The notes under the pieces: model-generated
What the model saw: the letters and a program-made list of their open reading frames with translations, nothing else
Database searches by the model: none
What the model was told of the DNA's origin: nothing
Made by a program: the position numbers and the translations under genes
Origin: Chrysophaeum taylorii
Lineage: Eukaryota; Sar; Pelagophyceae; Pelagomonadales; Pelagomonadaceae
NCBI GenBank assembly: GCA_029834535.1
Contig: JAQMWT010000001.1
Span: 1-64,000 of the forward strand
Direction of reading: 5' to 3'
DNA: 64,000 bases
Shown here: positions 1 through 12,900 of the stretch, piece by piece
Layout: the number at the start of each line of letters is the position of its first letter
How positions within the stretch are numbered: position 1 is the first letter of the stretch

Positions 1-3000
1 GTCCCGAACGCTCCCCACACCTCCTCGGAACCACTTCCGCCAACTGAGGAACTGCTCGACGAATCGCATAGACATATAATCCCCTCACTGAAGCAAGCCC
101 ACCTTAGTAAACAAGCAGCCTAATTCACCTACTCCCATTCTCTAACCCAAGTTCACCTGGTCCCAAAGTTCACCTAGTCCCAATCTCTAACCCCCAAGTT
201 CGGCGTAAGCCCACTCGTGCTCACATCCACTCACCCCACTCTCCTTCGACTCGTCGCTCTAACCTCCCATCTAAGCTGCTTGATCCGCACGCGCCGCCAC
301 CCTTTGATTTTCTCAAAACCCTCTCTAAAAACCCCCGTACGGCTCACCTGTCCAGTTTCACCTGGTCACTCACTCACCTATCCCAATCTCAACCCCAGTA
401 ACCTCACTGGTCCCAGTAAGTTCCCACCTACAGTGCGCGTGTAGACGCCGAGGGGCTTATCGGTATTGCGCAGCACGCGTGGGGTAGTGGAGTCGTCGAC
501 TGAAGAGGATATCCTCGGGGTTGCCGATCGACAGAGAGCCACGTAGAGCTGGACGTGGCAGAAGACGGGCTTCGCCAAAGGACGCCGACCTCGCGGGGCG
601 TCTGGCCCTGGCTCTTGGTGATCGTTTGGCGTCGGCGGGCCTTGACGATACAGTTGGAGGAGCTCGGACAACGACCGATCGATCATGTATCTGGTACCGT
701 TGCAGGCCGTGCGACGGGTCGAAATTGCGAAGACTTTAAGCTCGCGATCAAAGTCAGCATGCCGTTGGTTGTCAGGGAGTTGAAAACTCGACTGTAAAGA
801 GCGAGGCGTCGGCTTCCGACCCAACCTAGTCGGCCGAAAAGAACTCCGACGCCTCGTCTTCGGGAAAAAAGAGCCGCGGGCATGCGCGCGTTGTCAGCAT
901 CGACAACATCGTTTCGACTGGGCGTGAGAATGGCGCGCTGAAAGAGCCGCCGCGGGTCGTGGAAATAGTCGGCGAGGTCGCCGTAGACGGCTTGGAGGAT
1001 CACTGTCTGGCTCTCGGCTACCTGATCCTTCTCTCGTGCCCTACCTGATCCTTACCCTAAATCGAGGGACAAACAAACAGACAAACAAGACAAACAAACA
1101 TCTGTCGATTAGTATTAGACAAGTGCAGGCCATAATGGTCACGGACTATTCTCTAACCCCAGTAAGTTCACCTGGTCCCAGTAGTTCACATAGTCCCAAT
1201 CTCTAACCCCAGTAAGTTCGCCGTAAGCCCAGCGTGCTCCCACCACTCACCCACTCTCCTCGCTCGTCGCTCTCACCTCCGCCATCTAAGAAGCTGCTTT
1301 GTCCGTACACGCCGCTAGCCTTTGCGTCACTCTAAAACCCCAGTAAGTTCCCTTTGGTCCCAGTAAAGGTTCACCTGGTCACTAAGTTCACCTAGTCCCA
1401 ATCTCAAACCCCAGTAAGTTCACCTGGTCCCAGTAAGTTCACCTACAGTGCGCGTGTAGACGCCGGGAGGGGCTTATCGGTATTGCGCTGCACGTGGGGT
1501 AGGGTGGGGGAGTCGTCGACTCAGAAGATATATCCTCGGGGTTGCCGATCGACAGAGAGCCACGTAGAGCTGGACGTGCAGAAGACTTCTTGGTCGCCAA
1601 GAGGAGCCGACCTCGCGGGGCGTCTGGCCCTGGCTCTTGTATCGTTTGGCGTCGGCGGGCCTTACGGATACAGGTTGGAGGAGCCTCGTGACAACGACAC
1701 GATCGATCATGTATCTGGTACCGTTGCAGTGGCCGTGCGACGGGTCGAGGTTGCGAAGACTTTAAGCTCGCGATCAAAGTCAGCATGCCGTTGGTTGTCA
1801 GGGAGTCAAAACTCGACTGTTGAGAGCGAGGCGTCGGCTTCCGACCCAACCTAGTCGCCGAAAAGAACCGACGCCTCGTCTTCGGGAAAAAAGGCCGCGG
1901 TCATGCGCGCGTTGTCAGCATCGACAACATCGTTTCGACGGGGCGTGAGAATGCGCTGAAAGAGCCGCCGCGGGTCGTGGAAATAGTCTGCGAGGCGCCG
2001 TAGACGGCTTGGGGATCACTGTCTGGCTCTCGCGCCTACCTGAGTACTCTCGCCCTACCTGATCCTTACCCGAATCGAGGGACAACATCCAGACATACAG
2101 ACAACCGACAGACAAACATCTGTCGATTAGTATTTAGGACAAGTACAGGCCATAAGTTCACCTACCCCATCGCTAACCCCAGTAAGTTCACCTGGTCACG
2201 TGGTCCCCGTAAGTTCACTTATAGTGCGGTGGTAGACGCCGGGATGGGCTTTTCGGTATTACGCAGCAGCGTGTGGGGTAGGTGGAGTCGTTCTGGGATG
2301 CCGATCGACAGAGACCCACGTGAGCTGCGTGACGAAGACGGCTTGGTCAAGAGAGACTTCGACCTCGCGGGCCGTCTGGCCCTGCTCTTGGTGATCGTTC
2401 GGCGTCGCGGCCCTTAAGGGATACAGGTTGGAGAGCCTCGTGACACGACACGATCGATCATGTATCTGGACCGTTGCAGTGCCGTGCGACGGGTCGAGGT
2501 TGCGAAGACTTTAAGCTCGCGATCAAGTCAGCATGCCGTTGGTTTTCAGAGGTCGAAACCTCGACTGTAAAGAGCGAGGCGTCGTCTTCCGACCCAACCT
2601 AGTCAGCCGAAAAGAACTCCGACGCCTCGTCTCCGGGAAAAAAGGCCGCGGTCATGCGCGCGTTGTCAGCATCGACAACATCGTTTCGACGGGCTGAGAA
2701 TGGCGCGCTGAAGAGCCGCCGCGGTCGTGGAAATAGTCTGCGAGGTCGCCGTAGGACGGTTGGGTGGGCGAGGATCACTGTGGTCCTGTCTCTCCGCGTC
2801 TACCCTGATTACTCTCGCGCCTTGGAGTACATAATACATACCCAAATCGTAGGGCCAAACAGACCAGACAGACAACACACAGGACAGGACAACAATCTTC
2901 GATGTATGGTTATTGACATACAGGCCAGTAGGTTCACCTACTCCCAATCTCTAACCCTAAGTTCACCTGGTCCGTGTCCCAGTAATTTCACTTTTTTTAG

Positions 3001-6000
3001 GTGCGTGTGTAGACGCCGGAGGGGGCTTTCGGTATTGCGCAGCACGTGTGGGTAGGGTTGTGGAGTCGTCGGGGTATGCCGATCGACAGAGAGCCACGTA
3101 GAGCTGACGTGACAGAAGACGGGCTTGTCAAGAGGACTCGTCGACCTCGCGGGGCGTCTGCCCTGGCTCTTGGTGATCGTTTGGCGTCGGCGGGCCTTAC
3201 GGGATACAGGTTGGAGGAGCCTCGGTGACAACGACACGATCGATCATGTTCGGGTACCGTTGCAGTGGCCGTGCGACGGTCGATTTGCGAAGACTTTAAG
3301 CTCGCGATCAAAGTCAGCATGCCGTTTGGTTTTCAGGGAGTTCAAACCACTCTTGAGAGCGGGCGTCGCTTCCGACCCACCTAGTCGCCGAAAAGAACTC
3401 CGACGCCTCGTCTTCGGGAAAAAAAGGCCGCGGTCATGCGCGCGTTGTCAGCATCGACAACATCGTTTCGACGGGCGTGAGAATGGCGCGCTGAAAGAGC
3501 CGCCGCGGTCTTGGAAATAGTCTGCGAGGTCGCCGTAGACGGTTGGAGGATCACTGTCTGGCTCTCGCGCCTACCTGAGTACTCTCGCGCCTACATGATC
3601 CTTACCCTAAATCGAGGGACAAGCAAACAAACAGACAAACAAACAGACAGACAAACATCTGTCGATTATAGTTGGACAAGTGCAGCCCGTAGTTTCGCCA
3701 GTAGTCACCTAGTCCCAATCTCTAACCCCAGTAAGTTCACCTGGCCCCAGTAAGTTCACCTATTCCCAATCTTTACCCCAGTTCGTTCGTTGTAATCCCA
3801 CTCGTGGCACTCCACTCACCCCACGCTCCTTCGAGCTCGTCGCTCTCACCTCCGCCAATCTAAGCTGCTTTGATCCGCACACGCCGCTCGCCTTGCGTTC
3901 ACTCTAAACCCCTGTAAGTTCACTTGGTCCCATAAGTTCACCTGGTCACTAAGTTCCACCTAGTCCCAATCTCAAACCCCAGTAAGTTCACCTGGTCCCA
4001 GTAAGTTACCTTAAGTGCGCGTGTAGACGCCGGAGGGTGCTTATCGGTATTGCGCAGCACGTGTGGGTATGGTGGGGTGGGGTCGTCGACTCAGATGAGA
4101 GATATCCTCGGGTTGCCGATCGACGAGAGCCACGTAGAGCTGGACGTGCAGAAGACGGGCTTGGGCAAGAGGACGCCGACCTCGCGGGGCGTCTGGCCCT
4201 GGCTCTTGTTGATCGTTTGGCGTCGGCGGGCCTTAAGGGATACAGGTTGGAGGAGCCTCGGTGACAACGACACGATCGATCATGTATCTGGTACCGTTGC
4301 AGTGGCCGTGCGACGGGTCGAGGTTGCGAAGACTTTAAGCTCGCGATCAAAGTCAGCATGCCGTTGGTTGTCAGGGAGTTCAAACTCGACTGTAAGAGCG
4401 AGGCGTCGTCTTCCGACCCAACTAGTCGGCCGAAAAGACCTCCGACGCCTCGTCTCCGGAAAAAAGCCGCGGTCATGCGCGCGTTGTCAGCATCGACAAC
4501 ATCGTTCGACGGGGCGTGAGAATGGCGCGCTGAAAGAGCCGCCGCGGGTCGTGGAAATAGTCTGCGAGGGGTCGCCGAGACGGCTTGGAGGATCACTGTC
4601 TGGCTCTCGCGCCTACCTGATCCTTACTCTCGCGCCTACCTGATCCTTAGCCCTACATCGAGGAACAAACAAACGAGCAAACAGACAGACAGACAGAACA
4701 GACAAACCTCGTCGATTATTATTAGGAAAGTACAAGCATAGTTCACCGACTCCCATCTCTAACCCCAGTAAGTTCACCAGGTACTGGTCCCAGTAAGTTC
4801 ACTTATAGTTCGTGTGTAGAACCCGGGAGGGTGCTTTTCGGTATTGCTGCAGCACGTGTGGGTAGGTTGGAGTCGTCGGGAATCCGGGTCGACATGAGAG
4901 CCGTAGAGCTGGACGGACAGAAGACGGGCTGGTCAGCATAGGACGTCGACCTCGCGGGCGTCTGGCCCTGGCTCTGGGATCGTTTGGCGTAGGCGGGCCT
5001 TAATGGATACAGATTGGAGAGCCTCGGTGACAACGACACGATCGATCATGTATCTGGTACCGTTGCAGTGGCCGTGCGACGGGTCGAGTTGCAGACTTTA
5101 AGCTCGCGATCAAAGTCAGCATGCCGTTGGTTGTCAGGGAGTTTGAAAACTCACCGTAAAGAGCGAGGCGTCGTCTTCCGACCCAGCCTAGTCAGCCGAA
5201 AAGAACGACTCCGAGCCTCGTCTCCGGGAAAAAGGCCGCGGTCATGCGCGCGTTGTCAGCATCGACAACATCGTTTCGACAGGGCGTGAGAATGGCGCGC
5301 TGAAAGAGCCGCCGCGGGTCGTGGAAATAGTCTGCGAGGTCGCCGTAGACGGTTTGGAGGATCATGTCTGGCTCTCGCGTCTACCTGATTTACCTCGCGC
5401 CTACCTGATCCTTACCCTAAATCGAGGACAAACAGACAGACAGACAAACAAACAGACAGACAAACATCTTCGATTAGTGGTTAGGGGTTAGGACAAGTAC
5501 AGGCAGTAAGTTCACCTACTCCCAATCTCTACCCCATAAGTTCACCTGGTCACGTGGTGTAAGTTCCTATAGTGCGCGTGTAGACGCCGGGAGGGGGCTT
5601 ATCGGTATTGCGCAGCACGTGTGGGGTAGGGTGGAGTCGTCGGGGATGCCGATCGACGAGAGCCACGTAGAGCTGGACGTGACAGAAGACGGGCTTGGCA
5701 AGAGGACGCCGACCTCGCGGGGCGTCTGGCCCTGGCTCTTGGTGATCGTTTGGCGTCGGCGGGCCTTACGGGATACAGGTTGGAGGAGCCTCGGTGACAA
5801 CGACACGATCGATCATGTATCTGGTACCGTTGCAGTGGCCGTGCGACGGGTCGAGGTTGCGAAGACTTTAAGCTCGCGATCAAAGTCAGCATGCCGTTGG
5901 TTGTCAGGGAGTTCAAAACTCGACTGTAAAGAGCGAGGCGTCGGCTTCCGACCCAACCTAGTCGGCCGAAAAGAACTCCGACGCCTCGTCTTCGGGAAAA

Positions 6001-6579
6001 AAAGGCCGCGGTCATGCGCGCGTTGTCAGCATCGACAACATCGTTTCGACGGGGCGTGAGAATGGCGCGCTGAAAGAGCCGCCGCGGGTCGTGGAAATAG
6101 TCTGCGAGGTCGCCGTAGACGGTTTGGAGGATCACTGTCTGGCTCTCGCGTCTACCTGATTACTCTCGCGCCTACATGATCCTTACCCTAAATCGAGGGA
6201 CAAACAGACAGACAGACAAACAAACAGACAGACAAACATCTGTCGATTAGTAGTTAGGACAAGTGCAGGCCAGTAAGTTCGCCAGTAAGTTCACCTGGTC
6301 CCAATCTCTAACCCCAGTAAGTTCACCTGGTCCCAGTAAGTTCACCTAGTCCCAATCTCTAACCCCAGTAAGTTCGGCGTAAGCCCACTCGTGCTCACAT
6401 CCACTCACCCCACTCTCCTTCGAGCTCGTCGCTCTCACCTCCGCCAATCTAAGCTGCTTTGATCCGCACACGCCGCTCGCCTTTGCGTTCACTCTAAAAA
6501 CCCCAGTAAGTTCACTTGGTCTCAGTAAGTTCACCTGGTCACTAAGTTCACCTAGTCCCAATCTCAAACCCCAGTAAGT

Positions 6580-7194
6580 TCACCTGGTCCCAGTAAGTTC
6601 ACCTATAGTGCGCGTGTAGACGCCGGGAGGGGGCTTATCGGTATTGCGCAGCACGTGTGGGGTAGGGTGGAGTCGTCGACTCAGAAGAGGATATCCTCGG
6701 GGTTGCCGATCGACAGAGAGCCACGTAGAGCTGGACGTGGCAGAAGACGGGCTTCGCCAAGAGGACGCCGACCTCGCGGGGCGTCTGGCCCTGGCTCTTG
6801 GTGATCGTTTGGCGTCGGCGGGCCTTAAGGGATACAGGTTGGAGGAGCCTCGGTGACAACGACACGATCGATCATGTATCTGGTACCGTTGCAGTGGCCG
6901 TGCGACGGGTCGAGGTTGCGAAGACTTTAAGCTCGCGATCAAAGTCAGCATGCCGTTGGTTGTCAGGGAGTTCAAAACTCGACTGTAAAGAGCGAGGCGT
7001 CGGCTTCCGACCCAACCTAGTCGGCCGAAAAGAACTCCGACGCCTCGTCTCCGGGAAAAAAAGGCCGCGGTCATGCGCGCGTTGTCAGCATCGACAACAT
7101 CGTTTCGACGGGGCGTGAGAATGGCGCGCTGAAAGAGCCGCCGCGGGTCGTGGAAATAGTCTGCGAGGTCGCCGTAGACGGCTTGGAGGATCAC
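6580..7194 (-). pseudogene. Helitron helicase C-terminal fragment (array unit 8)
   Basis: This is one of the two best-preserved copies. It is read from high to low coordinates. The first frame gives VYGDL, then RAILTPRRNDVVDADN, matching the Helitron/Pif1 segment usually written as RAILxPxNxxVxxIN. LNSLTTNGM follows, matching the family LNSLTPSGM. After frame changes come NGTRYMID (family CNGTRLIV), PLRPA (the xFPLRPAFA segment) and then KSQGQTPREVGVLL plus PVFCHVQLYVAL, which is helicase motif V/VI (family KSQGQTLxxVGVYLPxPVFSHGQLYVAL). The order is that of Helitron helicases, but the frame is broken at least twice and the segment between the NGTR and FPLRP blocks is largely missing. It has no ATG start, so it is a relic and not a working gene. 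Confidence 0.82.
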
Positions 7195-7269
7195 TGTCTG
7201 GCTCTCGCGTCTACCTGATCCTTACTCTCGCGCCTACCTGATCCTTACCCTAAATCGAGGAACAAACAA

Positions 7270-7300
<31 letters not shown>

Positions 7301-9194
7301 AACATCTGTCGATTAGTAGTTAGGAAAGTACAGGCCAGTAAGTTCACCTACTCCCAATCTCTAACCCCAGTAAGTTCACCAGGTCACGTGGTCCCAGTAA
7401 GTTCACTTATAGTGCGTGTGTAGACGCCGGGAGGGGGCTTTTCGGTATTGCGCAGCACGTGTGGGGTAGGGTGGAGTCGTCGGGGATGCCGATCGACAGA
7501 GAGCCACGTAGAGCTGGACGTGACAGAAGACGGGCTTGGGCAAGAGGACGTCGACCTCGCGGGGCGTCTGGCCCTGGCTCTTGGTGATCGTTCGGCGTAG
7601 GCGGGCCTTAAGGGATACAGGTTGGAGGAGCCTCGGTGACAACGACACGATCGATCATGTATCTGGTACCGTTGCAGTGGCCGTGCGACGGGTCGAGGTT
7701 GCGAAGACTTTAAGCTCGCGATCAAAGTCAGCATGCCGTTGGTTGTCAGGGAGTTGAAAACTCTACTGTAAAGAGCGAGGCGTCGTCTTCCGACCCAGCC
7801 TAGTCAGCCGAAAAGAACTCCGACGCCTCGTCTCCGGGAAAAAAAGGCCGCGGTCATGCGCGCGTTGTCAGCATCGACAACATCGTTTCGACGGGGCGTG
7901 AGAATGGCGCGCTGAAAGAGCCGCCGCGGGTCGTGGAAATAGTCTGCGAGGTCGCCGTAGACGGCTTGGAGGATCACTGTCTGGCTCTCGCGTCTACCTG
8001 ATTACTCTCGCGCCTACATGATCCTTACCCTAAATCGAGGGACAAACAGACAGACAAACAAACAGACAGACAAACATCTGTCGATTAGTGGTTAGGACAA
8101 GTACAGGCCAGTAAGTTCACCTACTCCCAATCTCTAACCCCAGTAAGTTCACCTGGTCACGTGGTCCCAGTAAGTTCACTTATAGTGCGTGTGTAGACGC
8201 CGGGAGGGGGCTTTTCGGTATTGCGCAGCACGTGTGGGGTAGGGTGGAGTCGTCGGGGATGCCGATCGACAGAGAGCCACGTAGAGCTGGACGTGACAGA
8301 AGACGGGCTTGGGCAAGAGGACGTCGACCTCGCGGGGCGTCTGGCCCTGGCTCTTGGTGATCGTTTGGCGTCGGCGGGCCTTACGGGATACAGGTTGGAG
8401 GAGCCTCGGTGACAACGACACGATCGATCATGTATCTGGTACCGTTGCAGTGGCCGTGCGACGGGTCGAGGTTGCGAAGACTTTAAGCTCGCGATCAAAG
8501 TCAGCATGCCGTTGGTTGTCAGGGAGTTCAAAACTCGACTGTAAAGAGCGAGGCGTCGTCTTCCGACCCAACCTAGTCGGCCGAAAAGAACTCCGACGCC
8601 TCGTCTCCGGGAAAAAAAGGCCGCGGTCATGCGCGCGTTGTCAGCATCGACAACATCGTTTCGACGGGGCGTGAGAATGGCGCGCTGAAAGAGCCGCCGC
8701 GGGTCGTGGAAATAGTCTGCGAGGTCGCCGTAGACGGTTTGGAGGATCACTGTCTGGCTCTCGCGTCTACCTGATTACTCTCGCGCCTACATGATCCTTA
8801 CCCTAAATCGAGGGACAAACAGACAGACAGACAAACAAACAGACAGACAAACATCTGTCGATTAGTAGTTAGGACAAGTGCAGGCCAGTAAGTTCGCCAG
8901 TAAGTTCACCTGGTCCCAATCTCTAACCCCAGTAAGTTCACCTGGCCCCAGTAAGTTCACCTAGTCCCAATCTTTAACCCCAGTAAGTTCGGTGTAAGCC
9001 CACTCGTGGTCACATCCACTCACCCCACTCTCCTTCGAGCTCGTCGCTCTCACCTCCGCCAATCTAAGCTGCTTTGATCCGTACACGCCGCTCGCCTTTG
9101 CGTTCACTCTAAAAACCCCAGTAAGTTCACTTGGTCTCAGTAAGTTCACCTGGTCACTAAGTTCACCTAGTCCCAATCTCAAACCCCAGTAAGT

Positions 9195-9809
9195 TCACCT
9201 GGTCCCAGTAAGTTCACCTACAGTGCGCGTGTAGACGCCGGGAGGGGGCTTATCGGTATTGCGCAGCACGTGTGGGGTAGGGTGGAGTCGTCGACTCAGA
9301 AGAGGATATCCTCGGGGTTGCCGATCGACAGAGAGCCACGTAGAGCTGGACGTGGCAGAAGACGGGCTTCGCCAAGAGGACGCCGACCTCGCGGGGCGTC
9401 TGGCCCTGGCTCTTGGTGATCGTTTGGCGTCGGCGGGCCTTAAGGGATACAGGTTGGAGGAGCCTCGGTGACAACGACACGATCGATCATGTATCTGGTA
9501 CCGTTGCAGTGGCCGTGCGACGGGTCGAGGTTGCGAAGACTTTAAGCTCGCGATCAAAGTCAGCATGCCGTTGGTTGTCAGGGAGTTCAAAACTCGACTG
9601 TAAAGAGCGAGGCGTCGGCTTCCGACCCAACCTAGTCGGCCGAAAAGAACTCCGACGCCTCGTCTCCGGGAAAAAAAGGCCGCGGTCATGCGCGCGTTGT
9701 CAGCATCGACAACATCGTTTCGACGGGGCGTGAGAATGGCGCGCTGAAAGAGCCGCCGCGGGTCGTGGAAATAGTCTGCGAGGTCGCCGTAGACGGCTTG
9801 GAGGATCAC
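9195..9809 (-). pseudogene. Helitron helicase C-terminal fragment (array unit 11)
   Basis: This copy is almost identical to the one in unit 8, including the same frame breaks, so the breaks predate the duplication of the 2.6-kb block. The motif order is VYGDL, RAILTP, LNSLTTNGM, NGTRY, KSQGQT and QLYVAL. Similar but less complete copies occupy the other units, for example 5599-6135, 8157-8750 and 12588 to about 13205, all on the minus strand. Confidence 0.82.
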
Positions 9810-9884
9810 TGTCTGGCTCTCGCGTCTACCTGATCCTTACTCTCGCGCCTACCTGATCCTTACCCTAAATCGAGGAACAAACAA

Positions 9885-9915
<31 letters not shown>

Positions 9916-12900
9916 AACATCTGTCGATTAGTAGTTAGGAAAGTACAGGCCAGTAAGTTCACCTACTCCCAATCTCTAACCCCAGTAAGTTCACCAGGTC
10001 ACGTGGTCCCAGTAAGTTCACTTATAGTGCGTGTGTAGACGCCGGGAGGGGGCTTTTCGGTATTGCGCAGCACGTGTGGGGTAGGGTGGAGTCGTCGGGG
10101 ATGCCGATCGACAGAGAGCCACGTAGAGCTGGACGTGACAGAAGACGGGCTTGGGCAAGAGGACGTCGACCTCGCGGGGCGTCTGGCCCTGGCTCTTGGT
10201 GATCGTTCGGCGTAGGCGGGCCTTAAGGGATACAGGTTGGAGGAGCCTCGGTGACAACGACACGATCGATCATGTATCTGGTACCGTTGCAGTGGCCGTG
10301 CGACGGGTCGAGGTTGCGAAGACTTTAAGCTCGCGATCAAAGTCAGCATGCCGTTGGTTGTCAGGGAGTTGAAAACTCTACTGTAAAGAGCGAGGCGTCG
10401 TCTTCCGACCCAGCCTAGTCAGCCGAAAAGAACTCCGACGCCTCGTCTCCGGGAAAAAAAGGCCGCGGTCATGCGCGCGTTGTCAGCATCGACAACATCG
10501 TTTCGACGGGGCGTGAGAATGGCGCGCTGAAAGAGCCGCCGCGGGTCGTGGAAATAGTCTGCGAGGTCGCCGTAGACGGTTTGGAGGATCACTGTCTGGC
10601 TCTCGCGTCTACCTGATTACTCTCGCGCCTACCTGATCCTTACCCTAAATCGAGGGACAAACAGACAGACAGACAAACAAACAGACAGACAAACATCTGT
10701 CGATTAGTAGTTAGGACAAGTACAGGCCAGTAAGTTCACCTACTCCCAATCTCTAACCCCAGTAAGTTCACCTGGTCACGTGGTCCCAGTAAGTTCACTT
10801 ATAGTGCGTGTGTAGACGCCGGGAGGGGGCTTTTCGGTATTGCGCAGCACGTGTGGGTAGGGGGGAGTCGTCGGGATGCCGATCGACAGAGAGCCACGTA
10901 GAGCTGGACGTGACAGAAGACGGGCTGGGCAAGAGGACGTCGACCTCGCGGGCGTCTGGCCCTGGCTCTTGTGATCGTTCGGCGTAGGCGGGCCTTAAGG
11001 GATACAGGTTGGAGGAGCCTCGGTGACAACGACACGATCGATCATGTATCTGGTACCGTTGCAGTGGCCGTGCGACGGGTCGAGGTTGCGAAGACTTTAA
11101 GCTCGCGATCAAAGTCAGCATGCCGTTGGTTGTCAGGGAGTTGAAAACTCTACCGTAAAGAGCGAGGCGTCGTCTTCCGACCCAGCCTAGTCAGCCGAAA
11201 AGAACTCCGACGCCTCGTCTCCGGGAAAAAAAGGCCGCGGTCATGCGCGCGTTGTCAGCATCGACAACATCGTTTCGACGGGGCGTGAGAATGGCGCGCT
11301 GAAAGAGCCGCCGCGGGTCGTGGAAATAGTCTGCGAGGTCGCCGTAGACGGTTTGGAGGATCACTGTCTGGCTCTCGCGTCTACCTGATTACTCTCGCGC
11401 CTACCTGATCCTTACCCTAAATCGAGGGACAAACAGACAGACAGACAAACAAACAGACAGACAAACATCTGTCGATTAGTAGTTAGGACAAGTACAGGCC
11501 AGTAAGTTCACCTACTCCCAATCTCTAACCCCAGTAAGTTCACCTGGTCACGTGGTCCCAGTAAGTTCACTTATAGTGCGTGTGTAGACGCCGGGAGGGG
11601 GCTTTTCGGTATTGCGCAGCACGTGTGGGGTAGGGTGGAGTCGTCGGGGATGCCGATCGACAGAGAGCCACGTAGAGCTGGACGTGACAGAAGACGGGCT
11701 TGGGCAAGAGGACGTCGACCTCGCGGGGCGTCTGGCCCTGGCTCTTGGTGATCGTTCGGCGTAGGCGGGCCTTAAGGGATACAGGTTGGAGGAGCCTCGG
11801 TGACAACGACACGATCGATCATGTATCTGGTACCGTTGCAGTGGCCGTGCGACGGGTCGAGGTTGCGAAGACTTTAAGCTCGCGATCAAAGTCAGCATGC
11901 CGTTGGTTGTCAGGGAGTTGAAAACTCTACCGTAAAGAGCGAGGCGTCGTCTTCCGACCCAGCCTAGTCAGCCGAAAAGAACTCCGACGCCTCGTCTCCG
12001 GGAAAAAAAGGCCGCGGTCATGCGCGCGTTGTCAGCATCGACAACATCGTTTCGACGGGGCGTGAGAATGGCGCGCTGAAAGAGCCGCCGCGGGTCGTGG
12101 AAATAGTCTGCGAGGTCGCCGTAGACGGCTTGGAGGATCACTGTCTGGCTCTCGCGCCTACCTGATCCTTACTCTCGCGCCTACCTGATCCTTACCCTAA
12201 ATCGAGGGACAAACAAACAGACAAACAGACAAACAGACAGACAGACAAACATCTGTCGATTAGTAGTTAGGATCTGTCGATTAGTAGTTAGGACAAGTGC
12301 AGGCCAGTAAGTTCACCTACTCCCAATCTCTAACCCCAGTAAGTTCACCTGGTCCCAGTAAGTTTAATATAAGTTCACCTGGTCAGTAAGTTCACCTAGC
12401 TCACACCAACTCCTTTGACCTCGTCGCTCTCGCCTCCGCCAATCTAAGCTGCTTTGATCCGCACGCGCCGCCAACCTTTTAGTTTACTCTTAAAACCCTT
12501 TACTCTAAAAACCCCAGTATGTTCACCTGGTCCCAGTTTCACCTGGTCACTCAGCTCACCTAGTCCCAATCTCCAACCCCTGTAAGTTCACGTGGTCCCA
12601 GTAAGTTCACCTACAGTGCGCGTGTAGACGCCGGGAGGGGGCTTATCGGTATTGCGCAGCGCGTGTGGGGTAGGGTGGAGTCGTCGACCCAGAAGAGGAT
12701 ATCCTCGGGGTTGCCGATCGACAGAGAGCCACGTAGAGCTGGACGTGGCAGAAGACGGGCTTGTGGGCAAGAGGACGCCGACCTCGCGGGGCGTCTGGCC
12801 CTGGCTCTTGTTGATCGTTTGGCGTAGGCGGGCCTTAAGCGATACAGGTTGGAGGAGCCTCGGTGACAACGACACGATCGATCATGTATCTGGTACCGTT

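Noticed and set aside
6644-7118. Plus-strand frames recurring in each array unit
   Set aside because: They are the complement of the helicase-derived sequence. The minus strand explains the motifs, and the plus products match nothing.
7240-7262. CCCTAAA-like words in array units as telomere repeats
   Set aside because: Only one copy occurs per unit, in a fixed context (TTACCCTAAATCGAGG); there is no tandem run, so a telomere is not supported.
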